In this document: piece by piece, positions 37,615-49,312 of the stretch | Layout: every line of letters begins with the position of its first letter | How positions within the stretch are numbered: the stretch's first letter is position 1 | From: Stercorarius parasiticus | Lineage: Eukaryota; Chordata; Aves; Charadriiformes; Stercorariidae | DNA: 64,000 nt | Assembly: GCA_013396915.1 (NCBI GenBank) | Contig: VWZL01001961.1 | Location: 391,326 to 455,325 of the forward strand | Direction of reading: 5' to 3' | Notes under the pieces: model-generated | What the model was told of the DNA's origin: nothing | Databases searched by the model: none | The model's input: only the letters and a program-made list of their open reading frames with translations | Translations under genes and position numbers: made by a program

Positions 37615-39280
37615 TGAATGAATGAAATACATTAATTTATACCTTGGAACTTTTGGGTTATCTGCAGGCCTTTATAAACCTGTGCTGATTTTTGCTTCTT
37701 ATCCTGATGGTGCTCCAAATTTCATTGATATTATTGCTACACATAGCCTCAGTTCTTCTGAAAAGCATCTCATTACTTAACATCTGAAAACACATACCTG
37801 AGTAATACTTTAGTTAACAGTCCCATTTCTTTTAACATTTCAACTTAGAATTTTTGATTAAAGAATCAGTTTGTTAAATGTTTTAGAGTTTCATCATAAG
37901 GAAAGAATCTGAATAAGCCTATGTTTTAACTTCATATTTGAATTCAGGTTGATGCCTTTCTGCTTCCCATGTCTTGCAAAAGCTTACAGTAGTTTCATGA
38001 GCTCTCAACAATATTGACACTTTATATGTCAATCTCTTTATATTAAATTATAGGACTTGTAGGGAGGGAAAGCCAGTGCATTTTTAAAAGCAACACCAAT
38101 TCATATAGATTAGGAAATAAGTGACTTTTTCATTAATGTTTGGATCATCAGACTCTATCAAAAGAGCTTAGACAAGGCTTAGAAATAACTTGTTTTACAT
38201 TGCCCATAAGAGTCATCAAATATGACAACTCTGCTATATAATTCCTTACTTTACAGTTCCATTTCATGTTATTGAACTTAATATTTTTGTAGGTCACAGT
38301 GTTATTTCATCAAGCTCTTTTAATTAATCAGCAAAACATCCTAAACACAGTTATGGGGCCCAATCTGAAGACATAGATCATAACCAGCCTTATGTACTCT
38401 AGAGAAGACATTTAATTTCAGACTTTCAGAAGCCATAAAAAGGATTTAGATTATGTCATTGGAGATGTTAGAACAAGTATTTGATTAGTTAATGACGCTA
38501 TGGGGCCCTTCATGTTTATTATGAAACTTCACACCATTGAAGATCAAGGTCAGCACTCTGATGCTCCTGTCTCCTACTCTAATTAGCCAAGGGATGAAGG
38601 GATTGTGCTCTCTATGGCAGCACACAGCCAGTCCCGAAATCATAGTGTGATGATTAATTCCTTTGACTGCTTTGACATCTCTTTTAATGTTGCTCTGATA
38701 TAAATAAATGCTACTGAAGTTAGGTATAAGTGGAAATATTACCTGATTCAGTGACATGGAAAATGAAATTGAATTATCCAAGAGCATTAATCATTAAGGC
38801 AGCTTAATGCTGGAACTGTGTAATTGAACGCATGTATTTTCCTCAAAGGATTTGAAGTGGTTAGATAGGGACTGAAGGCCAGGGGCAAACTTTTAATTCC
38901 TTTGAGAATTCAGTTAATAGTTTAATTTGGAGTTTTCTGCACTTCTATGTTCAGTGGAGATCAGTGGCTACTACATACATTTTTGGAAAGGAGAAAGAAA
39001 AAAACCTCTGGTGTACTCTCTGGTGTACTCTCCGCATCACTGTCCTGGACATTTCTTTAGTACACACCTGAAGTGATCATGGCCTTGCTCCTCAGATTTC
39101 GGAGACAGATGTACAAATAATTTTGTAGAACTGGCCCCAAGACTAGTCTTGCAATGTAGGTCTAAAAAAACCCACTTAAGTCTAGACAACTGTATTGTAT
39201 AATCTCGTTTGTTAAACACCATCTGTCTCATCTCTCATATTTTACTTCTAGAAATTTGCAGAATATTTATTTAAGTGGGG

Positions 39281-39316
39281 TATATATATATACATATGTG
39301 TGTATGTATATGCACA
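39281..39316. repeat. TA/TG-rich microsatellite
   Basis: A TATATATATATACATATG run passes into TGTGTATGTATATGCACA in the last FGF14 intron. It is likely polymorphic in length. Confidence 0.8.
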
Positions 39317-39641
39317 TTTTTATGTGTCTGCCTCACGCAAAGACAGAAGAGTAGTTTTTCATTTCTGAGGCTTCTATAGTTTCCATTAGACAAGCAAGCA
39401 TACAGTTTCCTACTGTGTCTTTAACTCAGATACAGAAGAAGTGGGAAATTTGGAGGATCAAACAAAGCTATCAGTCAAGCAAAACAAGTGTCTGCCAATG
39501 TAAAATTTTCCCTTGCATGCAAGAGGAACATGGATTATATTGCAATATCAGTTATTGTAGAAAATTAATCCCACTTGAGATGAGCTCTTAAATGAGATGC
39601 ATTCTTAAAAATGTCTCTCTTTTTCTCTTTTCTCCCTGCAG

Positions 39642-39778
39642 TTGCCATGTATCGAGAACCATCTTTGCATGATATCGGAGAAACAGTGCCAAAGGCTGGG
39701 GTAACTCCAAGTAAAAGCACAAGTGCATCTGCAATAATGAATGGCGGCAAACCAGTTACCAAGAGTAAGACGACATAG
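39642..39778 (+). CDS. FGF14: FGF14 terminal coding exon (exon 5) with stop codon
   Basis: The last FGF14 coding exon completes the split valine codon left by the previous exon (G + TT) and encodes 44 further residues before TAG at 39776-39778. The acceptor is TCTCCCTGCAG, ending at 39641. The tail begins AMYREPSLHDIGETVPKAG, contains the Ser/Thr/Ala-rich stretch TPSKSTSASAIMNGG and ends KSKTT, the C-terminus specific to FGF14 among FHFs. With exon 4 it gives 111 of about 247-252 residues. Compared with the mammalian tail as I remember it, three positions differ (Val to Ile after LHD, Pro to Ala after PK, Asn to Thr near the end). The exon is intact, with no frameshift. Confidence 0.97.
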
Positions 39779-41861
39779 CCAGATCCTCACAGGTGTTGTG
39801 ACTTACTGAGTCCCGAGTACAGTTGAGTGATTTATCCGTGCCAGACTTCCCCTCTGCAGTGTCTGTGGATCAGCTTGTGGCACGTCATAGACCTGCCCAT
39901 TGCTGTTTCTGAACTGAGTTGTTGCCAGCGGATAAATCTCAACGTGTAGCTCCACCCACAACAAGAAGACACCTGGATGAACCAGCTAAACTCAGACCAT
40001 GGAATGCCCTACCAGATATTGGAATGCCTTTTTAATATCTTTTCTGTGACTGTGACACTTCATGTGAATGACATACTTCACAAGTACACTTGATACCTTG
40101 CCTGCTGACAATTGCCCATAATCCCTTTTTGAGTCCAGTTTCAGCAAAATCCATGTGTTTAAGTTCTATTTTGTAGCACACAAATAATCAAGTAATTTCT
40201 AGTTAGATGCTGTAAACCTGTGCTATTTATGGATTTCTCTTCTTCCCTTTTTTATAAGGCTGCTCGCTCCACTGTCTGTGACCTTTTGCAGGGATTGTGT
40301 TTCTCTATAACTTAATTGTTGCCGGTGGCTTAGTTTTGAAAGCAATCAGGGAATCAGGAAGCCTTCAAAAATCTATTATTACAAATTATATCTATAAAGA
40401 ATAGGATTGTTGTCTCTGGCTTACAATATTGATTAAATGTGAATACTCTTTAGTAACAGATACTGTGCTTCTGAGGTTGGCGTTATAGTGGAGGGAAGAG
40501 TGTCAAACACAACCAAGGGGAAGTTTTCTGAAACGAGTGTTTGGCATCCCCCTGTAGTTTCTTTTTGTGTGTGTGTTTTATACATATCACAGGCTTACTG
40601 GTAATGGTAACATTTGCCTTGCCCAGCGAGCAAGACCCACTCATTTTTGGGAAAGTGGGTCCAAAGAATTTTGTAGGCCTTGTAGGCCTGAATTAAGGCT
40701 CATTTTTCATCTACTAAATCTTCATTGTTTGGAAAAAAAACACCACCAATAAAAAAAAAAATAATATAAGACTAACCAGAATTGCGCTACCTAAATCCAT
40801 TTCAAATATAATCCTTTCCTGTTTTTAAGGAACTGAACTTAATGCCATTGTTATTTTTGGCTGAATCCCACACCTACTTAGCAAAGCATGGGCAAGGATG
40901 TTGTTGTGTTCTTTTTTGCAGCACCAATGCAAAGGGTAGTTACAAATTATAGTTTAATATTTCTGGTGTTTTAAAGAAAAAAATGTTTTAAAACTGGACA
41001 TATGACAAAACTTTATTTTTATTTTTAGCTAAGCATGCAAAGCCCGGTCCTATGTATCTCACTGGTATCCCAGTACGTACGTCCACCCAGCTTCCTAGGA
41101 TAATATGCCCACCAAATTGCTAGATTGAAGGTGCCTTGCCTTGATCTCTGTATACTGTACTTTCTCCTACATGAACCTAGAAGAAATCAAAAGCATTATA
41201 AAATTGAAGCCTTGCATCATATTACCAGAAATACGATCAACACTTTGAGTTTGTCACTTGTGAACAATTAAACCAATGCGTGGGCCGGAGGGGGAAGGGG
41301 AAGATTTAGAGAATGCCACAGAGATGCCACTGAAGTGTTGCACACTTAGTACAGGCTTTCAGAAGACTAAAGATATGGGTATTCTCTGTATGCTTAAGAA
41401 GGTATTTGTTTCTCAGAAAGGGCAACAAGGACCAAACTGTACCTCAGTCTGGAAAACTGTGTGGTAACACTCTCTTGGCCTCTTGATGTTACCTTGATAT
41501 TTATAGATGAAAAAAAAAGAGGAAATCATCCATTCCTTTTTTAGCATTGTATTTCTGGCAATTTGTTTTATCACATCTTTGTGCTGAAGTCCCTAACAGA
41601 GACCACTGGTTATTTCAAACTCCCTGTCTGCTCAGCTGAACAACTGATTCACTCTGAATCAACTCTTCACGCTAGTTTTCAAACGTGTTCTGTTTTTATA
41701 AGCAACATTTAGTGCACTCTTCAAGGAGGCCACTGTAAAGCTGCTAAATTCTAGATAAACTTTTGGGTTTTTTTCCCCTTAGACCAGACTTCCTTGTTTA
41801 TATATGTAATATGAGCACAGTAAGCTAACACTTGATGTTGAGTCTTTCTGGGGAGGGAATG

Positions 41862-41867
41862 AATAAA
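41862..41867 (+). terminator. FGF14: Candidate FGF14 poly(A) signal
   Basis: AATAAA within GGAATGAATAAAGCATG, about 2.1 kb after the stop codon. A genomic A run (from 41893) follows shortly after, so cDNA ends reported here could also reflect internal priming. Confidence 0.4.
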
Positions 41868-42585
41868 GCATGAAGCCCACTATCCATGTAAAGAAAAAAA
41901 AAAAACCCAAACCTACTCTAATACTGTGATGAAAATGCAAAGAAACATTGACTTAGACTGTGCCCTTGCCTGCTAGCACTATATATGTGTGTGTAGGAAA
42001 AACAACACTTTATTAAAAACTTCGGTGCCCCCTTCTCATCCCATCTGGTCCAGTGGGATCTGTGCACCACTCCCGAGAAAACAGAACCAAACCAAAGCAA
42101 CTCACGTGGTGAGCTGGGGTTTTCTCTGCATCTGGAGGACTCATGGGAGGCCTTGACGTTGTCCGTCTGCCGGGTCCCTGAGCTGGCCCCAGGCTTTCCT
42201 ACAACTATAAGAGGAGCACTTCACAATATTTTGAGTAAGATGAAGGCTCCATTCTCCTTCTCTCTCAGCTGAATTTCATTAGAGTTCATGAGGAGGGAAC
42301 ACGTGTGTTCATGTTCCATCCAGCCGTCTTTTTACTCTTGCAGTGTAAGAACCCAGGGAGAGATAGGGCTGGAGACCTGGCTGAGCCATGCATGAAGGTT
42401 CTGCTTCATGGCCGGATGCTACATAAGTATTGTTTTCAACATTAAACTTTTTATCCTGGGTAGTTATGATCTGCAAACCAGTTGTAGGGGGGCTATAATT
42501 CATGCCAGATTTAATTTTTGTAAGCAGTTAGTACATACTGGAAACACGGCATTTTTCTTATTATTTTCTGGTTTTGTTTCTATGA

Positions 42586-42591
42586 AATAAA
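42586..42591 (+). terminator. FGF14: Candidate FGF14 poly(A) signal with GT-rich downstream element
   Basis: AATAAA in TATGAAATAAATCC is followed within a few bases by GTATGTGTGTTT. Signal plus downstream element is the best-looking combination in the first 3 kb after the stop. Confidence 0.45.
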
Positions 42592-43770
42592 TCCGTATGT
42601 GTGTTTAATCCAATGAATAGATGTCCTAAAAATATTTTTTCTACAATCTGTTTCAACACAGCAAAGGGGTCTTTGTGCTTTGTTTCCTCCCTTTAATTTT
42701 GTCTCTTGTCTCATCTGTTGCATGGGAAGAGGACGGCAAGGATGACCTGCATGTAGTAGGCTGTGTCTATCAAAGAACTGTTGGTCTGTATTACTAAATT
42801 TACATACATATATGCAAAAAGTTTGTCTGCATTGTATAGTTTGTGTTTATTCTTATTTGTTGTATACACAGATTCAACATGATGAATAAAACATTTATAT
42901 AAAGGCATACCGGAAAACAACAAAAAAGTTTATGTAAGAAGTAGACTGTGCAAAACATCGTTGCACTGGCCACAGGATGGTGAAACGTCATGTAAATAGG
43001 TTGGCAAACTCAGTTCTCCCCTTTTACCATGCCAAAGAAAATTTTAGCTCCTTAATATAATACCTCTCTTGCTGTTCTCCAGGATGAGACTTCACCATTT
43101 TCTTCCCTCTAAAATTAATTTTGCTGTTGAGTGAAAGCTGTTTTCAACTGTCTGTTACTACTAAAGTACTGTATAGCAAACCTGATGGAATCAATTTGTA
43201 TTTACAGATTGGGTCTTTTGTACTTACATGTCCAGCTGTCTGTGAATCTGCAGCGTTCCAGATCTTTTGCATGCTTGCTTTATATTTTGTTCTTCTTCTG
43301 GGTTTTATCTAATCTCTGAGAGACTGTTTGCACAGCAATCCAAGCTCATTTTCCCATTTCATATGTTAACACTGCACATAGTCATTATCTCTTTCCTTTT
43401 TTTTTTAATCTGTATTTTAGCTACAGTTCTATTTGACAAATCAGTCACACCTGCACAGTTTTAGAAATCCAGTTTTAAGTAGATACGAACAACTTCAACA
43501 AAGCACCATTTTGTTGTACTTCAAAAATTTTATAAATACACAAGAATCCTTATGAGATTGCTCACATCATAGAGCCTATAGAAAGGTGTCTATAGCTTTT
43601 AAGTGCTTTGTAGTTGACATAACACAGCTTTTGCTTAATTTGCTGGGGTTTTAGCCACCGTCTAATAATTTTTCAATATACTATCATTTTCATAAACTTT
43701 AACTTGTGTAGAGTCAGGTTGGTTCTTAACAAAACTCCTCCCCCCCAAATATAAAGTAAAGCAATTCACT

Positions 43771-43796
43771 TTGACTATGGTACATACCATAGTCAA
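43771..43796. repeat. Perfect inverted repeat, 12-bp arms, 2-nt centre
   Basis: TTGACTATGGTA (43771-43782) and TACCATAGTCAA (43785-43796) are exact reverse complements around CA. It could form a short stem only with a larger bulged loop, or a cruciform in DNA. No known binding site is recognised. Confidence 0.85.
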
Positions 43797-45799
43797 CAAC
43801 ACTAAGAACTCTGACTTCTTTTATATATATTGAGAAACTTTTTCTCTTGGTTTAAAACCCCTGTAAACAATGAGGTATGAAAGCAGGCAGTTCGGTCCAC
43901 GCATAAAAGTGTGTCTTGCTGATACATCTGTTTATTGGTATAAAGAAGAAATTATTCATCTCCATTCAAATGGGAGTGCAAGTAAAATTAGACTAAGGAG
44001 GTTATCTTTCTTTTAAATGTCCCCTTAGATAAACTCATATTCTGTGCAATGCATTTCAAAATGTCTAATAACAAGGGGGGGGGATTGATGACTAATGCAA
44101 ATGCTATGACTTATTTTTAAAGATGTTATAAAATTTTTGTTCTGTTACCTAGTCACAGAAATATTCAACTTAGCTTTCTTCATCCCAGTATCATTTAGCT
44201 ACAAAGCTACAGATGTCATTCTGTAAAGAAGCAAGGGCAGAGCATCAGAAATGCCAGAGCAGGTACATGACTAAATGTTCGTCAGTGTGTTTCTAAAAGA
44301 GAGTATGGCCAGGGAAAAGAGGATCACAAGTAGGTTAACAATTTATACAAGCAAATCAATCCACAGGTGTTTTATAGGTGATATTACAGATATGTTGTAT
44401 ACAATGGGCATAATCCTGCAAGTCTATTGTAGAAGCATTGGGCCCACTTCTGGGTTGTGTTCTTTGTCTCATAAGAAGAAAGCAAGGCTGCAGTATCTGT
44501 TGTTCATAAGGTTTATCAATCCAGCCAGTACGAAATCGCCATTTATCCAACTTTTTTTTTTTACCACCTAGAACTGCCTTTTGCCACAGGCCTGGAAGAA
44601 AATTTTTAAAGTCACTAGGTATGGAAGAATCAAGCAGTATGTTTCGCTCCCTTGTGCCTCTTCCTGCTTTTACAGTTTATGTAGCTGGAACTCCTGTCGC
44701 AGGGTGTGAGGTGTAAAATCACAATTTATTAATACAGCTATTATTTTTGCGTATGTGGAATAATAATCTTATTCCTTCTGATCTAATTTTTCTAGTGAGG
44801 AAATGAGCCACAGATCAGATCTGCTGGGAGTTACATCACCAGTTACCTCAGCATGAAGAGCAGGGGGAATGTTTAAGCAACATTATAAGAAACAGAATAA
44901 AAATAGGAAAGGAAGTTATGTATACATTATATTTTAGTAGTCTTAGTTAATACTTTAAGGTTTATAGCGATAGCACCATTTTCTTTGATAATTTACATTT
45001 TAATGAACCACTGACAGTAGCTGTCTTAGAATACTCTAATATTTTTCCACATGTACCTTAACAACGAACTTGGATAACACTTTTTGAAATGCTATGGCTT
45101 CGTAATCCATCCAGTAGCCAAAATGTTGGAGTTGTTTGGGTTTTTTAAAAAAAGTTCTAAATAGAAATCAGAATCATCTTACACTCTTTAAGTATGTAAA
45201 TTTAAAATGAAAGCAAATTACAAAGTTAAATGCATCAAATATGACACTGCAACCCTCTGAAGAATTGTTCTCTTGTCTAAGAATAAGAATACCTGAAATA
45301 CCACGGCTGACCTACAGTATATATAAATCTGCTTATCATGCCATGAAACAAGACAAAAACATCTACTGAACCCAGATGAGAGTTTTGATTACCTAGTATT
45401 TTCTTATCACAGTACTAAATACAAATGGAAGGAAATCAAGGAAAACTTTGTATCTTTCTCTGATTGGTCTCTGATTCAGTAGATTAATGTATATGTGAAA
45501 AAACATTGATTATAAGATGATCCAGGTCAGTGGTATTCATAAATATAAATAAAACCAACAATCTGTGCTCTCCAGACACCAGGGTTGACAAAATGCCTTT
45601 ATGTTAGAATTTAAGAAAATATTCCTGTTAAGCTCTACGGAGTTTAAGGGTTATAAGTATAAAATATAAACTATAATTTCAAGATTAATTTTACAGTGAA
45701 GATTCTTTATACTGTATCAATACATTTTAGAACTCTGCCTGATATTTTTCTGAAAAGAGAGCAGCTAGCAGCTTTGGGATGTATGTCTCGTTATTTATC

Positions 45800-45825
45800 T
45801 GCATAACTTCTATATAAGTTATGCA
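45800..45825. repeat. Perfect inverted repeat, 10-bp arms, 6-nt loop
   Basis: TGCATAACTT (45800-45809) pairs exactly with AAGTTATGCA (45816-45825) around CTATAT. As RNA on either strand this would be a simple stem-loop. It lies in the presumed distal FGF14 3' UTR or spacer. Confidence 0.8.
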
Positions 45826-46427
45826 TGGATGTTTGGTGATTATACTCCCTGAGAACACGGGTTTCACAAGCTTAATTTTTAGACAAAAAGAATCCAGGTT
45901 AAGGAAAAAAAATTGGGTAAGAGAAAGAGCAAGCTACGTGGGAAGGGGGGATAATAAAAGTGATTAAACAAATTCATTCAAATTTTTTGCATTCTACTAC
46001 ATGTTCTGTACCATTGTATTTTGCTATTTCAAAATTGTCCTTTCGAAAAGAAAACTAATTTCTAGACTAATGGTGGAAATAGCTTTTTCGGTTGATGTGT
46101 AGTTCCCTTATTTCTGAACCATGTACCTCTTCAAAAATCAGGACCTTGGCACCAAAACCACGATGTTCCAATTTGGTATTAAAAAGAAATATTTTCCAGC
46201 CATTTAAGCAATTTCTCACTCAATCATGGTTTCACAAAATGTAAACACTTTTGAAACTAAGATGTATGTATCTTTTTTTGCTCTAAAGAATTCAAGGGCT
46301 GCCAAATCTACATGTACAAAAAAAAAATAAGAGACTCATATGTAAATAAGTTAGGGAAGTCCCAATAGTTGTGCATCGTTCATAACTCAATGTGAATTTC
46401 ACACTGAGCAGCATTTCACCATTGGAA

Positions 46428-46439
46428 AATAAAAATAAA
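46428..46439 (+). terminator. Candidate distal FGF14 poly(A) signals (double AATAAA)
   Basis: Two adjacent AATAAA hexamers (46428-46433, 46434-46439) are followed by a T/GT-rich stretch containing TGCTTTGTTTGTGTTT. If used, the FGF14 3' UTR would be about 6.7 kb, which is not unusual for a brain-expressed gene. This is inference from signal quality only. Confidence 0.4.
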
Positions 46440-46819
46440 ATTTTTGTTCATACCACTGCTTTGTTTGTGTTTACTGTATTAAAACTTTAATCACTTCGTT
46501 GCCATTGTCTGACCACCTTTGGCTGAGACCAGGCTACTGCATAGCATGGCTGATTTTTTGAGTCAGTTGACCTTCAGGCTCCCCACTTCTATAAAAGCAG
46601 TTCAATTCAATGAATACCATGTGTGACAGTGCAATCTGTTCCAAACAGTGATTTCTAATAGCATACAGAATTGTCATCCTGAAAGTTATTAGTATAACAA
46701 ATTTTCATTTGCTTTACTTTTAAGAGGACTTGGCAACTATACATACATAGAATAGTATGATAAAAGTACATATGAATTGCAGGATACATATTCAGAATAG
46801 GTAATCATACATTTATATC
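46440..46819. other. Spacer between the candidate transcript ends
   Basis: About 380 bp between the best distal FGF14 poly(A) candidate and the first AATAAA on the - strand downstream of ITGBL1. Nothing else is recognised here. Confidence 0.45.
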
Positions 46820-47619
46820 TTTATTAATTTCATTCCTTACACTCCTATAGGTTATGTATTTGAAAGTATCGTAGTATGTAGACTAGATAACCGACTTACT
46901 GACACATTAACCACAGAAATTAAGAAACTCTCCTGTGGACAAGGGTCTGTTCAAACATTTTGGGTCTTCAGTCCGTGGTTGTCAGGTAATTGGACTGCAG
47001 TTATATAAACACAATTCTTTGACCAAATAAAATATCGTTAATATTTTGATAAGCTTCTTTACAGCTTCTCTCAATTTATGAGCTGGTGCCTAATCGGGAT
47101 TGTTAGAAACAAAAAAGGGCCAAACGATGTATTTGTCAAACACCATAAAAATAATCAAATGAATAATTTGACAAATATTCAACTAGTGCTACTCTTCTAC
47201 AGGAATATTGTTGCGTACTGATATGGAGAGGTGACAATCAAGCAAATAATGTTACAAAAAAAAAAAAGGCTTTTTTACACCTTTTACAAAGGTTGCTTAA
47301 GAAATAGGCATTATGGATGCAATCTCAGTCCCATTGAATTTCTCAAAAAACTCTGGAGAAGTTCCACAGGGCCGGTATTTTATGACTTCACCTTTTTGAG
47401 CTTGGACTGTCCTGCTCCCAAAGCATTTTTCATTTTTTTCTTTTAGTTTTGTCATGCATTTCCGTAAGGAGCAGGCCCTCAAATGAGTGTTCTAAAGTGT
47501 TTACACCCATGTACCTGTGCGTGCATGCACACCCACACACTGAGTACTTCTGAAATTAAATGTTCTAGCAGCCTAAAGAAAAATAAACAAAAAACCTCCA
47601 CATTCTTTGATGTCCTTTG
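46800..47619 (-). other. ITGBL1: ITGBL1 3' untranslated region (inferred)
   Basis: Sequence on the - strand from the stop codon (TAA, 47622-47620) to just past the first AATAAA. It includes an A-run at 47256-47267 and no recognised transposon. Its extent rests only on the position of the poly(A) signal. Confidence 0.5.
46820..46825 (-). terminator. ITGBL1: Candidate ITGBL1 poly(A) signal
   Basis: TTTATT on the + strand is AATAAA on the - strand. Reading line by line, it is the first AATAAA on that strand after the ITGBL1 stop, giving a 3' UTR of about 800 bases. Confidence 0.5.
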
Positions 47620-47711
47620 TTAAGGGTATTCTCTCCCCAGCCAGATTTCACAAGCATTTCCATTCCATCCTTCCCAGCACTCACAGTTTCCACAGCTACA
47701 AACACCATTGC
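47620..47711 (-). CDS. ITGBL1: ITGBL1 terminal coding exon
   Basis: Last coding exon of integrin subunit beta-like 1, a secreted protein built of cysteine-rich EGF-like repeats like those in the integrin beta stalk. On the - strand the acceptor TTCCAG ends at 47712 and the exon opens in phase 1 (two bases completing a split codon). It encodes [17 protein letters not shown], then [12 protein letters not shown] and TAA at 47622-47620. The closing CEIWLG.EYP is the characteristic ITGBL1 C-terminus; human has Ser where this bird has Arg (from memory). Five cysteines in CxCxxCxC plus one form the first part of the final, incomplete repeat. The frame is intact. Confidence 0.97.
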
Positions 47712-49198
47712 CTGGAACGAAATGAATAAAGGGCAATTATCATAATTGAAATGTACTACATTAAAATGTGTTCTATGGGAAGGAAAAAGCCATGCTAAAG
47801 TAGTTGCATTGTTTCTTTACTGTTCCCCCACCCTTTTTTTTTTTTTTCTTTGGAAGGAAGCAATTACTGTACCATTGCATTAAGAAGCCACCCCAAACCT
47901 ACAGTTACAAAGGTTTAACAGCATTCTCTCAATAATTCCATCAGCAGAACTGCAAAAATTATAATTATGCCACCACTATTTGTACCCAACTGTTGAGGCT
48001 CAGCGTTCACGCTATACCTCCAGGTACAAGGAAAAACAAGATTATTTTTAACTAATATGCAAAAAGAAAAAGCTATAAAAGGTTACAAAGAGCATAGCAA
48101 TAAAAACCTCACTCAACATGAAAAACTTTAAACCTAAATTCTCAGAAGTGCTATGCAAATAAATAATATTTCAAACTCTCTATTAGATGAAAAATGTGTT
48201 GGCCCTAAAGTACTGAGTCCCGTATTTTCATTTTATTTCAATATTTTTCATGACTCCTGCATGCTCAGTTTGAGACCTTTACAGCCTGGGTTTCCAATTT
48301 GAGCTCCTCTTCCTACTGACTTTATGGAGATTTGTGAATAGCCACCGCAGATGGAGATAAGGCTCCTGTTGCCTCTATGCTGGCCACTTGCCCACAGAAG
48401 AGGACCCTTGCTAATAGGGCTGGCTGGAAGACACAATTTACTAGTGTCAGCCCTCCCACTCTCCCTCTCATCGGCTTGCAGATTTCCTCCACATCTAATA
48501 ATTGCTTAGCAAAGATTTTCTAAAATTAAGATTTGTAACAGGAAGCAGCCAAGTGAGTTAATTTAGCAAATCCCACGTTGCTTCTTGTCACTAGATTTGT
48601 CATGAGGGTTGGTTGGCAGCCTGCCCGTTTCTATCCGTGTCTGCCACCTGAACTCCCAGACAATGTTAAGGTGAAGCCGCTTTAATCACCAGCCATCACG
48701 TCATAAGAAAAAAACTGTCCGGTATTTCAGCCTCCCACTGAGAATTGTCTGATCGCCGGGAAGCTCTGTTAACCCACACAGCTACGCCGCTCACTTACCA
48801 AAGATCATCAGACAAGTGGATTTTGTCTATGGCTTAAAGGCATTATACGCATAGGAAGTCCAGTAAGAGAACAAAAGTTAAAGAACTCTTGAGATGACAA
48901 CGCTGACACTGCACGTCCTTTGCTAAAAAGCAGTAACTTGTAGTCTATTACAGCGAAAATTGTTGATGGATTTCAGAGCTCGCTTACTTATTTAAATTCA
49001 TACTCAGGCTTTCGCCTGTTGTTTTGAAACCTTAAGTTGATTATCACGCTGCACGAAGAAACAATTATAGCAGGTTTGAATAACCAGCAAATGCACTTCC
49101 TCCGTCACTGGAGAAAGAAAGAGCTGGGCTTTGTCTAACATAATTCCCATCAACACAGTCTGTTTCTTAGAGCAATTAAGCGTTAGCCTGTACTGCAC
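47712..49198 (-). other. ITGBL1: ITGBL1 last intron
   Basis: About 1.5 kb, bounded on the - strand by GTGCAG after the 114-bp exon and TTCCAG before the terminal exon. It contains a T run at 47834-47847 (an A run on the gene strand) and no recognised repeat family or exon. Confidence 0.93.
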
Positions 49199-49312
49199 CT
49201 GTGCAAATGAGACCATCGTGTTTGTCACAGTCTCTGTCATCGCATTCACAGAAATCGCCCGAAATGTACCATTCCTGTGGTGAACAGATGCACTTTCCAC
49301 AGTGGCAGGAAC
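49199..49312 (-). CDS. ITGBL1: ITGBL1 penultimate coding exon
   Basis: A 114-bp exon on the - strand between acceptor GATTTCAG and donor CACAG/GTGCAG; phase 1 at both ends. It encodes [18 protein letters not shown] followed by [20 protein letters not shown], with eight cysteines in the CxCxxCxC ... CxC ... C spacing of integrin-beta EGF-like repeats. The [17 protein letters not shown] and LICTG blocks identify ITGBL1. An overlapping open frame in another register (beginning MESASVHH at 49300) is a shadow. The exon is complete and undisrupted. Confidence 0.97.

Larger units (their letters stand above)
36624..39641 (+). other. FGF14: FGF14 last intron
   Basis: Bounded by GTAAGG at 36624 and CTGCAG ending at 39641; phase 1 on both sides. 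It contains one antisense CR1 copy and a TA/TG-rich microsatellite. If exon 4 were not spliced, its frame would run on to TGA at 36704-36706, adding 27 residues including the basic cluster KKKRER. I see no other exon-like segment. Confidence 0.93.
39779..42600 (+). other. FGF14: FGF14 3' untranslated region (proximal part)
   Basis: Sequence after the FGF14 stop is inferred to be 3' UTR because no further splice donor is needed and several AATAAA signals follow: 40748-40753, 41862-41867 and 42586-42591. The last is followed by a GT-rich TATGTGTGTTTAA stretch, the usual downstream element. Which signals are used cannot be decided without transcript reads. No transposon is seen in this interval. 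Confidence 0.7.
42601..46427. other. Distal FGF14 3' UTR or intergenic sequence
   Basis: AT-rich sequence without a recognised gene or transposon. A further AATAAA lies at 42885-42890. Two short inverted repeats are listed separately, and a run of nine G lies near 44075. If FGF14 uses the double signal at 46428-46439, all of this is 3' UTR; otherwise it is the spacer between the genes. Confidence 0.5.
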
